A model generated the notes under the pieces. That model did no database searches. It saw only the letters and a list, made by a program, of their open reading frames with translations, and had not been told where the DNA came from. Made by a program: the position numbers and the translations under genes. A stretch of DNA of 64,000 bases from Macrosoma leucophasiata (Eukaryota; Arthropoda; Insecta; Lepidoptera; Hedylidae), in the NCBI GenBank assembly GCA_036365455.1, contig JAWQUS010000002.1, forward strand, positions 5,704,001 to 5,768,000, written 5' to 3'. Below are positions 19,499 to 29,343 of this stretch, piece after piece (position 1 is the first letter of the stretch; every line of letters starts with the position of its first letter).

Positions 19499-19661
19499 TT
19501 TACACATTATGTTATTATATATATTTATAAGATATGCAAAAATATAGTAATAATTTGCATCATTTATTATTTAAAATTTGCATCATGTTAAACGGTTAGT
19601 TACATTTACTGAAAATTAAATAGCAGTGCCGATATTATGTTCGGGCTATTTTTATATTTTA

Positions 19662-19809
19662 CTAGCTGTCCCGAGGAACTTCGTATCGCCTTAGAGATAT
19701 AAATAATGTAATATCACAGAGACCTCAAACTCATAAACACCTTTTCGTAGTACGTCGTCCAATTCATAAACACACATACCTACATTTATGATGAAAACTA
19801 TATTTTATA
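19662..19809 (-). mobile_element. Helitron-like 3' end fragment
   Basis: CTAGCTGTCCCGAGGAACTT is a diverged inverted 3' terminus; it abuts the next Helitron at 19810. Confidence 0.5.
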
Positions 19810-20188
19810 CTAGCTGACCCGGCAAACTTCGTATTGCCTCACAATGAAATAATGTGTCAAAGGTAGGTAGTAAGGATAGATACGGACTATTTGCATAGGA
19901 AAATGAAATTAAATGTAGAGATTCCCGTGGGAATTAGTGATTCTCCCGCTGTAAAAAGTAGCCTAAATGTTGGCCAGGCTTAGTATCTATACACCTCAAA
20001 AAGTTTCATTCGAATCCGTCCAGTATCTTCGGAGATAAGCCTGAACAAAGGGACAAACAGACAGACAAAAAATTTAAAAATCATTGAAAAGTGTTCTAAT
20101 ATTATTTTAACATCGCCCTCAATTGGTTTTTCGTAAATATATACAATGTACAGACACGCGGATTTTACTGTTTTATAATATGTATAGA
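19810..20188 (-). mobile_element. Non-autonomous Helitron-like element
   Basis: CTAGCTGACCCGGCAAACTT at the plus-strand left end is the inverted 3' terminus; the right end, read on the minus strand, is TCTATACATATTATAAAAC. The last ~270 bp matches 57765-58053, the 5' end of the Helitron with helicase remnants (GAATCCGTCCAGTATCTTCG, then CAAACAGACAGACA). It has lost any coding interior. Confidence 0.75.
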
Positions 20189-20454
20189 AGTGCATAAACT
20201 AAAAACTGTCAACATGAAATGATGCTTGACCCCCAAATCATACAGAATTATGGTTTCCAATATAAATAATAATACATACATAAACTTCAAAATATATAAA
20301 TAATATACCATCTTTTTTATGTTTCATTTTGGGGGGCCCAAGGTTGTATGTAACCGCATTCATCTCCTTTTACATAGGGCACGACAGCCCAACTTCTATT
20401 CAAAAACAATACTTACTTAAACGAAAACTAAATTCAATTTGCTAATTTTCATCA

Positions 20455-20680
20455 AATAATTGGTTCTCAGGTTTATTACCCTACCGAAAAATATCCGTCC
20501 AATTTCATCTGTGTACCTATTAACCTTACTAAACTTTAATTAATACTATAAAACTAAATAGCAACAAATTATGAGGCATTAACTGCGTCTAATGTCGTGG
20601 AGCCACGATAGATTGCCTCATAAAATTGCAATCCTTTAAACACGAGTTTAAATTATTTTCCCGCGTAAATTGATTTCTTA
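20455..20680. repeat. Local direct repeat, copy 1
   Basis: Contains TTAATTAATACTATAAAACT, ACTGCGTCTAATGTCGTG and CCACGATAGATTGCCTCATA. Repeated at 20925-21150, 21590-21760 and, weakly, 23275-23420. Confidence 0.75.
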
Positions 20681-20924
20681 GATAGTATCTAGAAGTGCGA
20701 AAGTGACAAAAATAGATATAATAACTTTTATAATACTTTGTACATTTTTATTTTACAAAAAGAATGCTCATTTAAAATAAAATTACCGTTATATATTCGT
20801 GTTCGTTTAGTTAATTTGTCATTAGTCTTAATAACCTTACCACGTTCGAAGCGGTACATAATAACATACTTAAAATAATTTTCATTCGATTTAGTTTGAT
20901 TATTTTCAAGTAGTCATCAAGAGA

Positions 20925-21150
20925 ATTGGTTCGCAGGTTTATTACCGTACCGAAAGTTGTTCGTACAATTTCACCGGTGTACCTATTAACCTTGCTAGAC
21001 TTTAATTAATACTATAAAACTAAATAGCAACAAATTGTGAGGCAGTAACTGCGTCTAATGTCGTGTAGCCACGATAGATTGCCTCATAAAACTGCACCCC
21101 TTTTAACACGAGTTTAAACTATGTTAAACTGTAAATTGATTTGTTAGGTA
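20925..21150. repeat. Local direct repeat, copy 2
   Basis: Nearly collinear with 20455-20680, including GTACCTATTAACCTTGC and CCACGATAGATTGCCTCATA. Confidence 0.75.
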
Positions 21151-21589
21151 GTTTTTATTTTAGACGGTAAATCTACAGAAGTAAATCTTAGAGATATTTT
21201 TTATGTTCAAGTTTTATTTAAAAGGAGTGCTATTGTCCTTTCACAAAAGTTTTATGTTCCAAGTCAGATATTTCTTATGTTTGTTCCTCGGTAACTCCTG
21301 CGATTAGAATGGTTTCAGCAACAAATTAACGATACAAATTTACCGCGGGGTTGTCTCAAAGTCTTTGTTTTGAAACCAACACTCAGGCTAGACATCTAGA
21401 AACAGATAAATGGTAAAAATACTTTAAGTGATTTATTTGATACTTTGTTCTTCTATTTCACTCTTTTGTTATTTACAAATATTAACACTTTCCTGTTATT
21501 TTAGTAAATTTGATATCGGTTTTAATAACCGACCTAACCCGCATTCGGAAACAGTACATATACTTAGTTTAAATAAATTGAATTTAAAT
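21151..21589. other. No feature recognised
   Basis: Spacer between direct-repeat copies. Confidence 0.4.
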
Positions 21590-21760
21590 TTAGCTACTTT
21601 GCTAGACTTTAATTATACTTAGATTATTATTAATACTATGAAACTAAATTAAGACGCAATAACTACGTCCAATGTCGTGTAGCTACGATAAAGTGTCTCA
21701 TCAAACTGCAGTCCTGAACACGGGCTAAAATTATGTTCGCGTGTAAATTGATTTGTTAGA
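21590..21760. repeat. Local direct repeat, copy 3
   Basis: Shares AATGTCGTGTAGCTACGATA and GTGTAAATTGATTTGTTAG with the earlier copies; more diverged. Confidence 0.65.
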
Positions 21761-22119
21761 AGACTTTGTACGCTAATTCAAAAGTATTATATAAAGTGCC
21801 GCGTGTCGTAAACCTTATAAATATCTGTCCGTCTCGCATAGCTAACTTACTTCCTAACATCTAGATGTTAGGTTAGGTTATCGAGTTGTAATTTGGTACA
21901 AGCTCTTATGTATGTCAATGACCAAGTTATAGACGTTTCATATAAATAAAATTAATTTCGTAGATGAAAGCAACTTGTTCAGATAGAATTAGAAAATTTT
22001 AAAAATGTTTTTTTTTTATAATGTGAATCGTACATCGACATTAATGTACGAAGTAATTTAAGACCTTAACCTATCACCACTTTCTCTGAAACCATGATCC
22101 TCAAATTGTTGAAAAAAAC
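21761..22119. other. No feature recognised
   Basis: Unassigned AT-rich sequence. Confidence 0.4.
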
Positions 22120-22642
22120 CGGTCAAGTGCGTGTCGGGCCACGCGCAGTGTAGGGTTCCGTAGTTACAGAGTAAGAGATGTAATGAAAAAAAAAAATGTT
22201 CTATGGAGTTGGTCGAAATTTTCTAGTCAAATACATTTGGTCGACTATTACTCGCAAATTTGCGGGGCCAACTTAGGTGTGATAGTTTTTCTTTTAACTT
22301 CGTTATATGTGTAGCTACTATCGCCGTAACGTTTGAATTTCTAACAACAACCGTTTAGTCTGTAGGGGGGGGGGGACTTGAGTCTAACGAAAATTTGCAC
22401 TTTAAGGCTTAATAAATCACGAACAGTTAACTAAATCGAAAAATGATGTTCGCACACCCATAATATTATTAAAAGACCTATCCAACGATACCCCACACTA
22501 AACCGCACGTTACTAGTAGGGGAGGTTACCCTAAAAAAAAGTTTTTCACGTTTTTATTCTACCACATTGTCGGCGTAATTAAGGTGTATACTTGTGCCAA
22601 ATTTCAAGTCTCTAGTACTAACAGTTTTTGCGCTAAACCGCG

Positions 22643-22677
<35 letters not shown>

Positions 22678-22740
22678 GGACATGGCGAAACTATAAGGGT
22701 TCCTTGTTTACTACGGAACCCTAAAAAGGTATTAAGTTGG
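22120..22740 (+). repeat. Dispersed repeat (GGTCAAGTGCGTGTCGGGCC type)
   Basis: Starts AAACCGGTCAAGTGCGTGTC, contains TAGGGTTCCGTAGTTACAGA and a GGGGGG stretch, a (GACA)n run near 22640-22675, and ends ACTACGGAACCCTAAAAA, the inverse of its own beginning. An inverted second copy lies at 42785-43690. Widely seen class in insects; type unresolved. Confidence 0.7.
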
Positions 22741-23274
22741 AAAATTGGACGGACAGAACAGTGCACATGTTTTGGATCACCAATTTTTATCCATAATTAA
22801 TTTGCTATATTTCATTAAAGGTGAAAAAAGTTTTTTTTATTTTATCTTTATTTAAAGAGCTTGGTCGCCATTGCAACTACGTCGCTTTGTTAGGAATAAA
22901 ATTTTTACTTCATATTTTATATAAAATTATAACCTTATCACTAATTACAGTTCAGGCTTCCACACGGAATTTATATAAATCAATCAAATACCTAATGGAA
23001 TCTGAGGAAATATCACTCAACATTATATTCAAGCCACCGGTAGATAAGACTCTGTTTACGTAAATATCTTCTGCTAACGTTACCGAATCTCCAAATGAAA
23101 TACTGCACATTGCAAAAAAACTTACTGTATTTAAGGTTGTTATGTTTATTAAAGAATAATAAGTAAGCATTACCACCAATTAATTACCCTTCTCTCTTTT
23201 TACTATAATTTTTAATGTACGTATATCTTTTACTATCTCTTTTATCACCATTATCTCTCCAGCATAATTAAGCT
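22741..23274. other. No feature recognised
   Basis: The open frame at 22821-23063 has no domain. Confidence 0.4.
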
Positions 23275-23420
23275 TAATTTATTTTCCTTATAAGCGAGCA
23301 AGATTTTAAATTAACACTATAAAACTAAGTGGCAGCTACTTTATAGACTGCGTATAATGCCGTCCACATAAAACTCTATCATTTTAAACTACGTTTAAAC
23401 TGTGGCCGGAACGTAAATCT
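23275..23420. repeat. Local direct repeat, diverged copy 4
   Basis: AACACTATAAAACTAAGTGG and GACTGCGTATAATGCCGTC correspond to the earlier copies at 20455-21760. Confidence 0.45.
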
Positions 23421-23528
23421 CTGGATTTGCTACAAAGTTACGACTGCGTGAAATGTGAAAGATAATTCTCATTAGTTCGCAGGCATTTCATAAAACGACC
23501 GTTACAAAGGGGAACTTACATTACTTTA

Positions 23529-23845
23529 CTGGTACTTTACTGGTGGTAGAGCTCCAGTGACGGAGCTCGCGGGCGTAGGCACCACCGCAATACCTAATAT
23601 ACTTGCCGCTAAATGGTAGTGTTCAGCACTATCGTGTTCCGGTCAGGTGGTAATGTACGGCCCTGTAATTTCCGGCACAGAGGCATAACACCTTAGGCCT
23701 CAGGAGTGGTAACGCATCTGCATTTTGATCGTGGTCTTTGTGTGGGTGTCTATAGGCTGCAGTCATCACTTAACATCAATGTGAACTGTATGCTTGTTTG
23801 ACACTTCCATTACATAAAAAAAAAAAAAAAAAACTATTTTAGGAA
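23529..23845 (+). mobile_element. SINE-like ~290 bp repeat with long A tail
   Basis: Best consensus copy: TACTGGTGGTAGAGCTCC at the start, all family blocks in order, then CCATTACAT followed by an A run of about 18. This supports retroposition. No box A/B was found. Confidence 0.8.
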
Positions 23846-23860
23846 CTTTGTTATAAAGGC

Positions 23861-24293
23861 TATTACACGACACGGTATTCAGGGTCCGGCAGAAAGGGTG
23901 GGCGTGGCTTCGCGCCGGGTTGCCGCTTATTACACCATCCGGTCGACAGAGCCCTAACTCAATCACAGTACAAATATGAACAGTATGGAAACTACGTACA
24001 AAACGTTGAAACGGCGCAATCACACAAACATGCGCATTAACGAGACCACTAAGCGGTTATCGCGGTGCTGCAGCTCTGAGTCACTCGCTACTCAAGCGGC
24101 GATGCGCATGTTTGTGTGCCGTTTTGAACGTTTGGCACGTAGTTTCCATACTTTTCATATTTGTACTGTGTGTAGTTAGGGCGTAAGGCTGACCGGGCCG
24201 CTCCGGTCGCCCCAATTAGGGCCCTAACTCCCTAAATGTTATTACACTACCCTGACCCTTGCTATCGTACCCTGAATACCGTGCCGTGTAATA
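23861..24293. mobile_element. Foldback MITE
   Basis: TATTACACGACACGGTATTC at the left is mirrored by GAATACCGTGCCGTGTAATA at the right. Long inner arms also pair (AGTACAAATATGAACAGTAT against ATACTTTTCATATTTGTACT; AAACATGCGCAT against ATGCGCATGTTT). The whole 433 bp is nearly palindromic. The outer TA could be a TA TSD as in Tc1/mariner MITEs. No coding region. Confidence 0.8.
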
Positions 24294-24419
24294 AGTCCAT
24301 ATGCGCTACTGCACCATTTTAATAACTTTCATTAGTAGCTTTAGAGATGTACCTCTCGACTAGGCGACGTGACGTGACGGCTCCAGTCGTCGAGTGGAGG
24401 AGATTTCTTTTGCTAGTGC

Positions 24420-24680
24420 AGTCACTGGTGGTCGAGTTCCAGTGTAGGAGCTCGAGGGCGTAGGCACCATCGCATTACCAAACGGTCAAACCATTCCAAT
24501 AGGGCGGTAGAAGATAACAATAACAACGCGTGATGGGCAGCAGCGTCCCACGATAAAACTACCATCACAGTATTAGTTGGTAGGTACAGTACAGTCCGTA
24601 GGTCTCAGGGATGGCAACGCATATGCAAATGGAAATCTGTTTTTTTTGTAGATGTCCATAGGCTGTCCTCCTCTGCTACG
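24420..24680 (+). mobile_element. SINE-like ~290 bp repeat, strongly diverged
   Basis: GGTGGTCGAGTTCCAGTGTA at the start and GGGATGGCAACGCATATGCA with GATGTCCATAGGCTG near the end. Confidence 0.5.
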
Positions 24681-24699
24681 CCTGGCTATCCTCTTAGTT

Positions 24700-24960
24700 T
24701 CTTGAATTCGCTACTGAATTAATCTCAAACTTATCCGTTTTCATGCATTTGCATTCCCTTGTTAGCGTGAATAGCAAAAAAAGATCCTCTTTTCTAATTT
24801 ATTTGTCAATGCTGCAGTTAAATTATAGAGGAGGAGCTTAGAATGTGCTTGAGCCTCTTAATTGCCCTAAATTCGGTACTGAATTCATCTCAAACTTATC
24901 CGTTTTCATGCATATGCATTAACTTCTAAGCATGAAAAGATCTTCACTACTCAAATACCG
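24700..24960. repeat. Tandem duplication of ~170 bp
   Basis: CTCAAACTTATCCGTTTTCA followed by TGCAT occurs at about 24727 and again at about 24889, each preceded by a CTACTGAATT / GTACTGAATT segment. Confidence 0.75.
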
Positions 24961-25029
24961 TCAATGGCAGATTTAAATCAAAACTTCAGAAAAGTTCACC
25001 AAGTCGAACATTCCGGTGAACGCCGTATA

Positions 25030-25920
25030 ATTACAACTTCTAGCAAACTCCTCACAAGACAGGCGGTTTAAGCAAATGCATATAAGACGTAACACGACTC
25101 TCTTACAAACTTTGTTCAATGTTCACTGTGTCTCGTTAAGGAATCTCTTCAACGACACTGTCGATTTCAAGAAACATAAACCTGTTTATTGTCAAGTAAA
25201 GTTGGTGGTGAGTTTAATGGACCATAAAACTAATAGATCTACTGACGTAATGGGATATAACTTTGTCAGAGATCGTTTATTTAGTTAACTGATGATTTTA
25301 ATTCAACGTTTGCTGGTATTTTACTCAATTATGACACACGACGCAATAATGTAATCTTGTTTACTAGAAATAAAGAAAAACAGAATAAAACTACTGGTAC
25401 TGTTTACTGGTGGTAGAGCTCCAGTGACGGTGCTCGCGGGCGTAGGCACCTCCGCATTACCTAATATACTTGCCGCTAAATGGTAGTGTTCAGCATTACC
25501 GTGTTCCGGTCAGATGGTAATGTACAGCTCTGTAATTTCCGGCACAGAGGCATAACACTTTAGGCCTCAGGAGTGGTAACGCATCTGCATTTTGACCTTG
25601 GTCTTTCTGTGGGTGTCTATACGGTGCTGTCATCACTTAACATCAATGCGAACTGCACGCTTGTTTTCCACTTCCATTTCATAAAAAAAAACATGCTTTA
25701 TTAGCCGAATGCTCAAGCCGATCGTGCCTGACTATCGCTTATTTCGCGCTCTCGCTTGCACGCTCGGCACAGGTGGAACGTGACACTTTTTAGTGTGTGC
25801 AACCGGCGTTCATTTATTTTAAAGACATCATCACGTTAAAAAGTAAATAATGCGAACATCCACTATACATTAACATGAAAATGTGATATCAAGACTTACT
25901 TTCTTTTATTGAATCTTTTT
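25030..25920. repeat. Large inverted duplication, right arm
   Basis: Inverted counterpart of 12240-12870, interrupted by a SINE-like repeat at 25397-25690. The open frame 25076-25288 lies in the arm; its homologous stretch in the left arm is not preserved as an ORF, so I do not call a gene. Confidence 0.75.
25397..25690 (+). mobile_element. SINE-like ~290 bp repeat
   Basis: Full set of family blocks from ACTGGTGGTAGAGCTCCAGT to CCATTTCATAAAAAAAA. It is absent from the homologous left arm near 12490, which gives an approximate empty site. Confidence 0.8.
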
Positions 25921-26100
25921 TATGTAATGTAAGTGCCACTTCATGGCACACAAGCGTGCATTTCATATAGATGTTAAGTGATGACTGCAGCCTATAGACA
26001 CTTACAGAAAGACCAAGGTCAAAATGCAGATGCGTTACCACTCCTGAGGCCTAAGGGCGCTGTAATTTCCGGCACAGAGGCATAACACTCTGTGCCGGAC
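25921..26100 (-). mobile_element. SINE-like ~290 bp repeat, partial and rearranged
   Basis: Inverted 3' half (TTTTATGTAATG, CACTCCTGAGGCCTAAGG) joined to a short block in the opposite orientation (CGGCACAGAGGCATAACACT). Confidence 0.6.
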
Positions 26101-26111
26101 GTGTTTATACG

Positions 26112-26310
26112 GGCTTCAGCTAAACAAACCCATTCCTAGTAGAAACCCGACGGCCATTCGGTCGTAATTATCGAGTTCTCTTGTTTCAGGATGTACGCTC
26201 TATTTGGTTGTTTGTTGTACACCAAATAGACGTGTCCTAACTATACATGATCAACGTGTTAGAGGAAACTAGTGGTTTGTGTCTGTAAATTAACAATTTG
26301 TAGTTCAAAC
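26112..26310. repeat. Inverted repeat, left arm
   Basis: Mirrors 27050-27256: AGCTAAACAAACCCATTCCT, TAATTATCGAGTTCTCTTGT, TGTCCTAACTA and GTAAATTAACAAT are all present inverted in the right arm. About 200 bp per arm with a ~740 bp centre. Confidence 0.8.
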
Positions 26311-26568
26311 ACGTAGTGTTGCAATAGGTCGAGTATTATAAAAAGCCGAAGATTCTTAGAACTCTGGGACTACGGGTTGGATTTGAAAAATTTTATATGT
26401 GCATTTATGGAGGAACTGTGTGTTGCTAACATTTCTCAACGATCCGTAGAGGATTATTAAGGAGGAAGAAAACGCCAATGCTACTGGTCTGTGTTTAGTA
26501 CAATATAATAAGGAAATATCATGATAATTTAAACGAGTCGTCACGTCCCTATGCCAGTGTCGGCCACT

Positions 26569-26852
26569 TTTTTATGTAATGGAAGTAGCAAACAAGCATG
26601 CAGTTCACATTGATGTTAAGTGATGAATGCCGCCTATAGACACCCACACAAAGACCAAAGTCAAAATGCAGATGCGTTACCACTCTTGAGGCCTCAGGTG
26701 TTATGCCTCTGTGCCGGAAATTACTGGGCCGTAGATTACCCCCTGACCAGAACACGATATAGCTAAACACTACCATTTAGCGGCAAGTATATTAGGTAAT
26801 GCGGTGTTGCCTATGCCCGCGAGCTCCATCACTGGAGCTCTACCATCAGTAT
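26569..26852 (-). mobile_element. SINE-like ~290 bp repeat
   Basis: TTTTTATGTAATGGAAGTAG at the left, CGAGCTCCATCACTGGAGCT at the right. It lies in the centre of the inverted repeat. Confidence 0.78.
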
Positions 26853-26854
26853 CT

Positions 26855-26945
26855 TGGCATCGGGATGCGAGACCCTACCGCTTACTAGTGGACGAGAATT
26901 CTTGTGCTTAAGACTATTTCTTGAAGACTTCTTCCTTTTAGGTAG
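26855..26945. repeat. Dispersed CCACTAG-type repeat, copy 2
   Basis: GCATCGGGATGCGAGACCCT followed by CTTACTAGTGGACGAGAATT and a CTTC-rich end. Confidence 0.45.
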
Positions 26946-27049
26946 AAAAAGAAGTCGTAAAGTTTTAAGTTATAGTATATTCGTCATTAATGTTCATACA
27001 TTTCAATTCAATCATTTCAAACATATACTTTTGTCTTTGTTCAATACTA

Positions 27050-27256
27050 GGTAATTACACTGCAGATTGTTAATTTACATACAAAGCCGCCAGTTGCCTT
27101 TAACACGCAGATCGTGTCTAGTTAGGACACCTCTGTCTGGTGTACCACAAACAACCGAATTGAGCGTGCATCTTGAAACAAGAGAACTCGATAATTACAA
27201 TCTCGAATGGCTTTCGGCCTTCCGCCAGGAATGAGTTTGTTTAGCTGAGATCAGTA
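27050..27256. repeat. Inverted repeat, right arm
   Basis: Inverted counterpart of 26112-26310. Confidence 0.8.
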
Positions 27257-27284
27257 TAAAATGATTTAATAGTATGTAATAAAG

Positions 27285-27375
27285 ACTTGGCGTCGGGACA
27301 TGACGACCCAACCGTCCACTAGGGGAAGAATTTTCTTGTACTGGAGGGTATTCTTCCACTAGTGCAGTTCCAGAC
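27285..27375. repeat. Dispersed CCACTAG-type repeat, copy 3
   Basis: GGCGTCGGGACATGACGACC, then CCACTAGGGGAAGAATTTTC and ATTCTTCCACTAGTGCAG. Confidence 0.5.
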
Positions 27376-27417
27376 GCTTGGGCAGATTCATAAGATGCCA
27401 TCTCGCAGAAAGGATGA

Positions 27418-29034
27418 TAAAAAAAAATATCGATTATGTTAAATATCGATATGAATTAAAATCGATTTTGAGAGTATTAGAGATAAGAGATTTTGAGAGA
27501 TTAATATCGATTATAATAATGATTTTATTAAAACTTATGGATTTAAATATCGATTATTTTCAATACAATCGATATTACTATCGATATGATAATCGATATT
27601 ACTATCGATATGATAATCGATATTGAAAATCAATATTTTAATCGATATTTAACATAATCGATATTTGAAATTATCGATATGATAATCGATATTTAAATCG
27701 ATATTGTATTCCATAAGTTTTATAAGCGATATTAAAATCGATATTAAAATCGATATGATATCGATAATTTCAAATATCGATTATGTTAAATATCGATTAA
27801 AATATCAATTTTAATATCGATTATCATATCGATAATTTCAAATATCGATTTTTATATCGATTATCATATCGATAATTCCAAATATCGATCATTTTAAATA
27901 TCGATTAAAATATCAATTTTAATATCGATTATCATATCGATAATTTCAAAAATCGATCATAATTTCAAATATCGATTATGTAAAATATCGATTTTAAATA
28001 TCAATTAAAATTTCGTTTTTAATATCGATTTTAATATCGATTATAATTTTGTTTTTAATATCGATTTTAATATCGATTTTTATATCGATTGTTATTTTGT
28101 TTTTAATATCGATTTCCATATCGATTAAAATATCGATTTTTAATATCGATTTTAATATCGATTATCATATCGATAATTTCAAATATTGATTATGTTAAAT
28201 ATCGATATAAATCGATATTAAAAACGAAATTATAATCGATATTACTATCGATATAAAAACGAAACTATAATCGATATTTAAATCGATATTTTAATCGATA
28301 TTTAACATAATCGATATTTGAAATTATCGTTATGATAATCGATATTAAAAACGATATTTTAATCGATATAGAAATCGATATGAAAAACATAATTACAATC
28401 GATATTAAAATCGATGTTTTAATCAATTTTTTAATCGATATTATAATCGATATTTAAATCGATATTAAAATCGATATTAAAATCGACATAGAAATCGATA
28501 TTAAAAACAAAATTATAATCGATATTAAAATCGATATTTTAATCGATAATTAACATAATCGGTATTTAAATCCATAAGTTTTAAAATCTATTTTCGAACA
28601 TAATCGATATTTGAAATTATCGATATGATAATCGATATTAAAATCGATATTTTAATCGATATAGAAATCGATATGAAAAACATAATTACAATCGATATTA
28701 AAATCGATGTTTTAATCAATTTTTTAATCGAAATTATAATCGATATTACTATCGATATAAAAACGAAATTATAATCGATATTAAAATCGATATTGTAATC
28801 CATAAGTTTTATAAGCGATATTATATTCGATATTATATAAATCGATATTAAAAACGAAATTATAATCGATATTACTAACGATATGATAATCGATATTATT
28901 ATCGATATTGAAAATCGATATTTTAATCGATATTTAACATAATCGATATTTGAAATTATCGATATGATAATCGATATTAAAATCGAAATAAAAATCGATA
29001 TTTTAATCGATATTTTAATATCGATTATAAACAT
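27418..29034. repeat. ATCGAT satellite, segment 1
   Basis: Built from the palindrome ATCGAT separated by 6-bp AT spacers (12-bp period, as in ATCGATTTTAAT), with 16-bp variants such as ATCGATTATGTTAAAT and ATCGATAATTTCAAAT. Modules occur in both orientations. The non-core marker ACTTATGGATTTAAA (or its complement) recurs every few hundred bases. It has no coding potential; translations such as ISIKISI are artefacts of the repeat. It ends at the copia TSD. Confidence 0.95.
29030..29034. repeat. Copia target-site duplication, 5' copy
   Basis: AACAT directly before the 5' LTR; repeated at 33673-33677. Confidence 0.9.
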
Positions 29035-29242
29035 TGTTAAACATAACAGTATTTGTAAACGCAATGCAATCTGGCTGTCTTCGTAAATGTTAACTGTCTA
29101 TGACTGACATTGACGTTTATTGACACCTCCCTTTCTACTACTCGCTGCTCTGTGATCATGTCATGTATTGTGCTCGCTCCGCTGTAATTAAATTCAAGTG
29201 AATCCTTATCTATTGTTTTGTCTTTACTGCCCTAACCCTTCA
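29035..29242 (+). repeat. Copia 5' LTR
   Basis: TGTTAAACATAACAGT at the start, CCCTAACCCTTCA at the end. Confidence 0.95.
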
Positions 29243-29256
29243 GGTTATGGGCCCAG
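29243..29256 (+). promoter_or_regulatory. Primer-binding site complementary to initiator tRNA-Met anticodon region
   Basis: GGTTATGGGCCCAG directly after the LTR is complementary to CUGGGCCCAUAACC of the initiator tRNA-Met anticodon stem-loop. Copia of Drosophila is known to prime from an internal cleaved tRNA-iMet fragment; the same mode is inferred here. Confidence 0.85.
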
Positions 29257-29343
29257 GTACGCACCTGCATTACCAGAAACATATTTTTGAGAAATATCGT
29301 ATATTTTTTTTTATAACCTCATCAAGACACGCTAAGACTCGTG

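Noticed and set aside
28588..29064. Long ATCGAT-derived open frames (ISIKISILISI-type proteins) here and at 33628, 34576, 34625, 35414, 35715, 36094 and 39624
   Set aside because: They are translations of the 12-bp satellite, which lacks stops in some frames; there is no gene signal.
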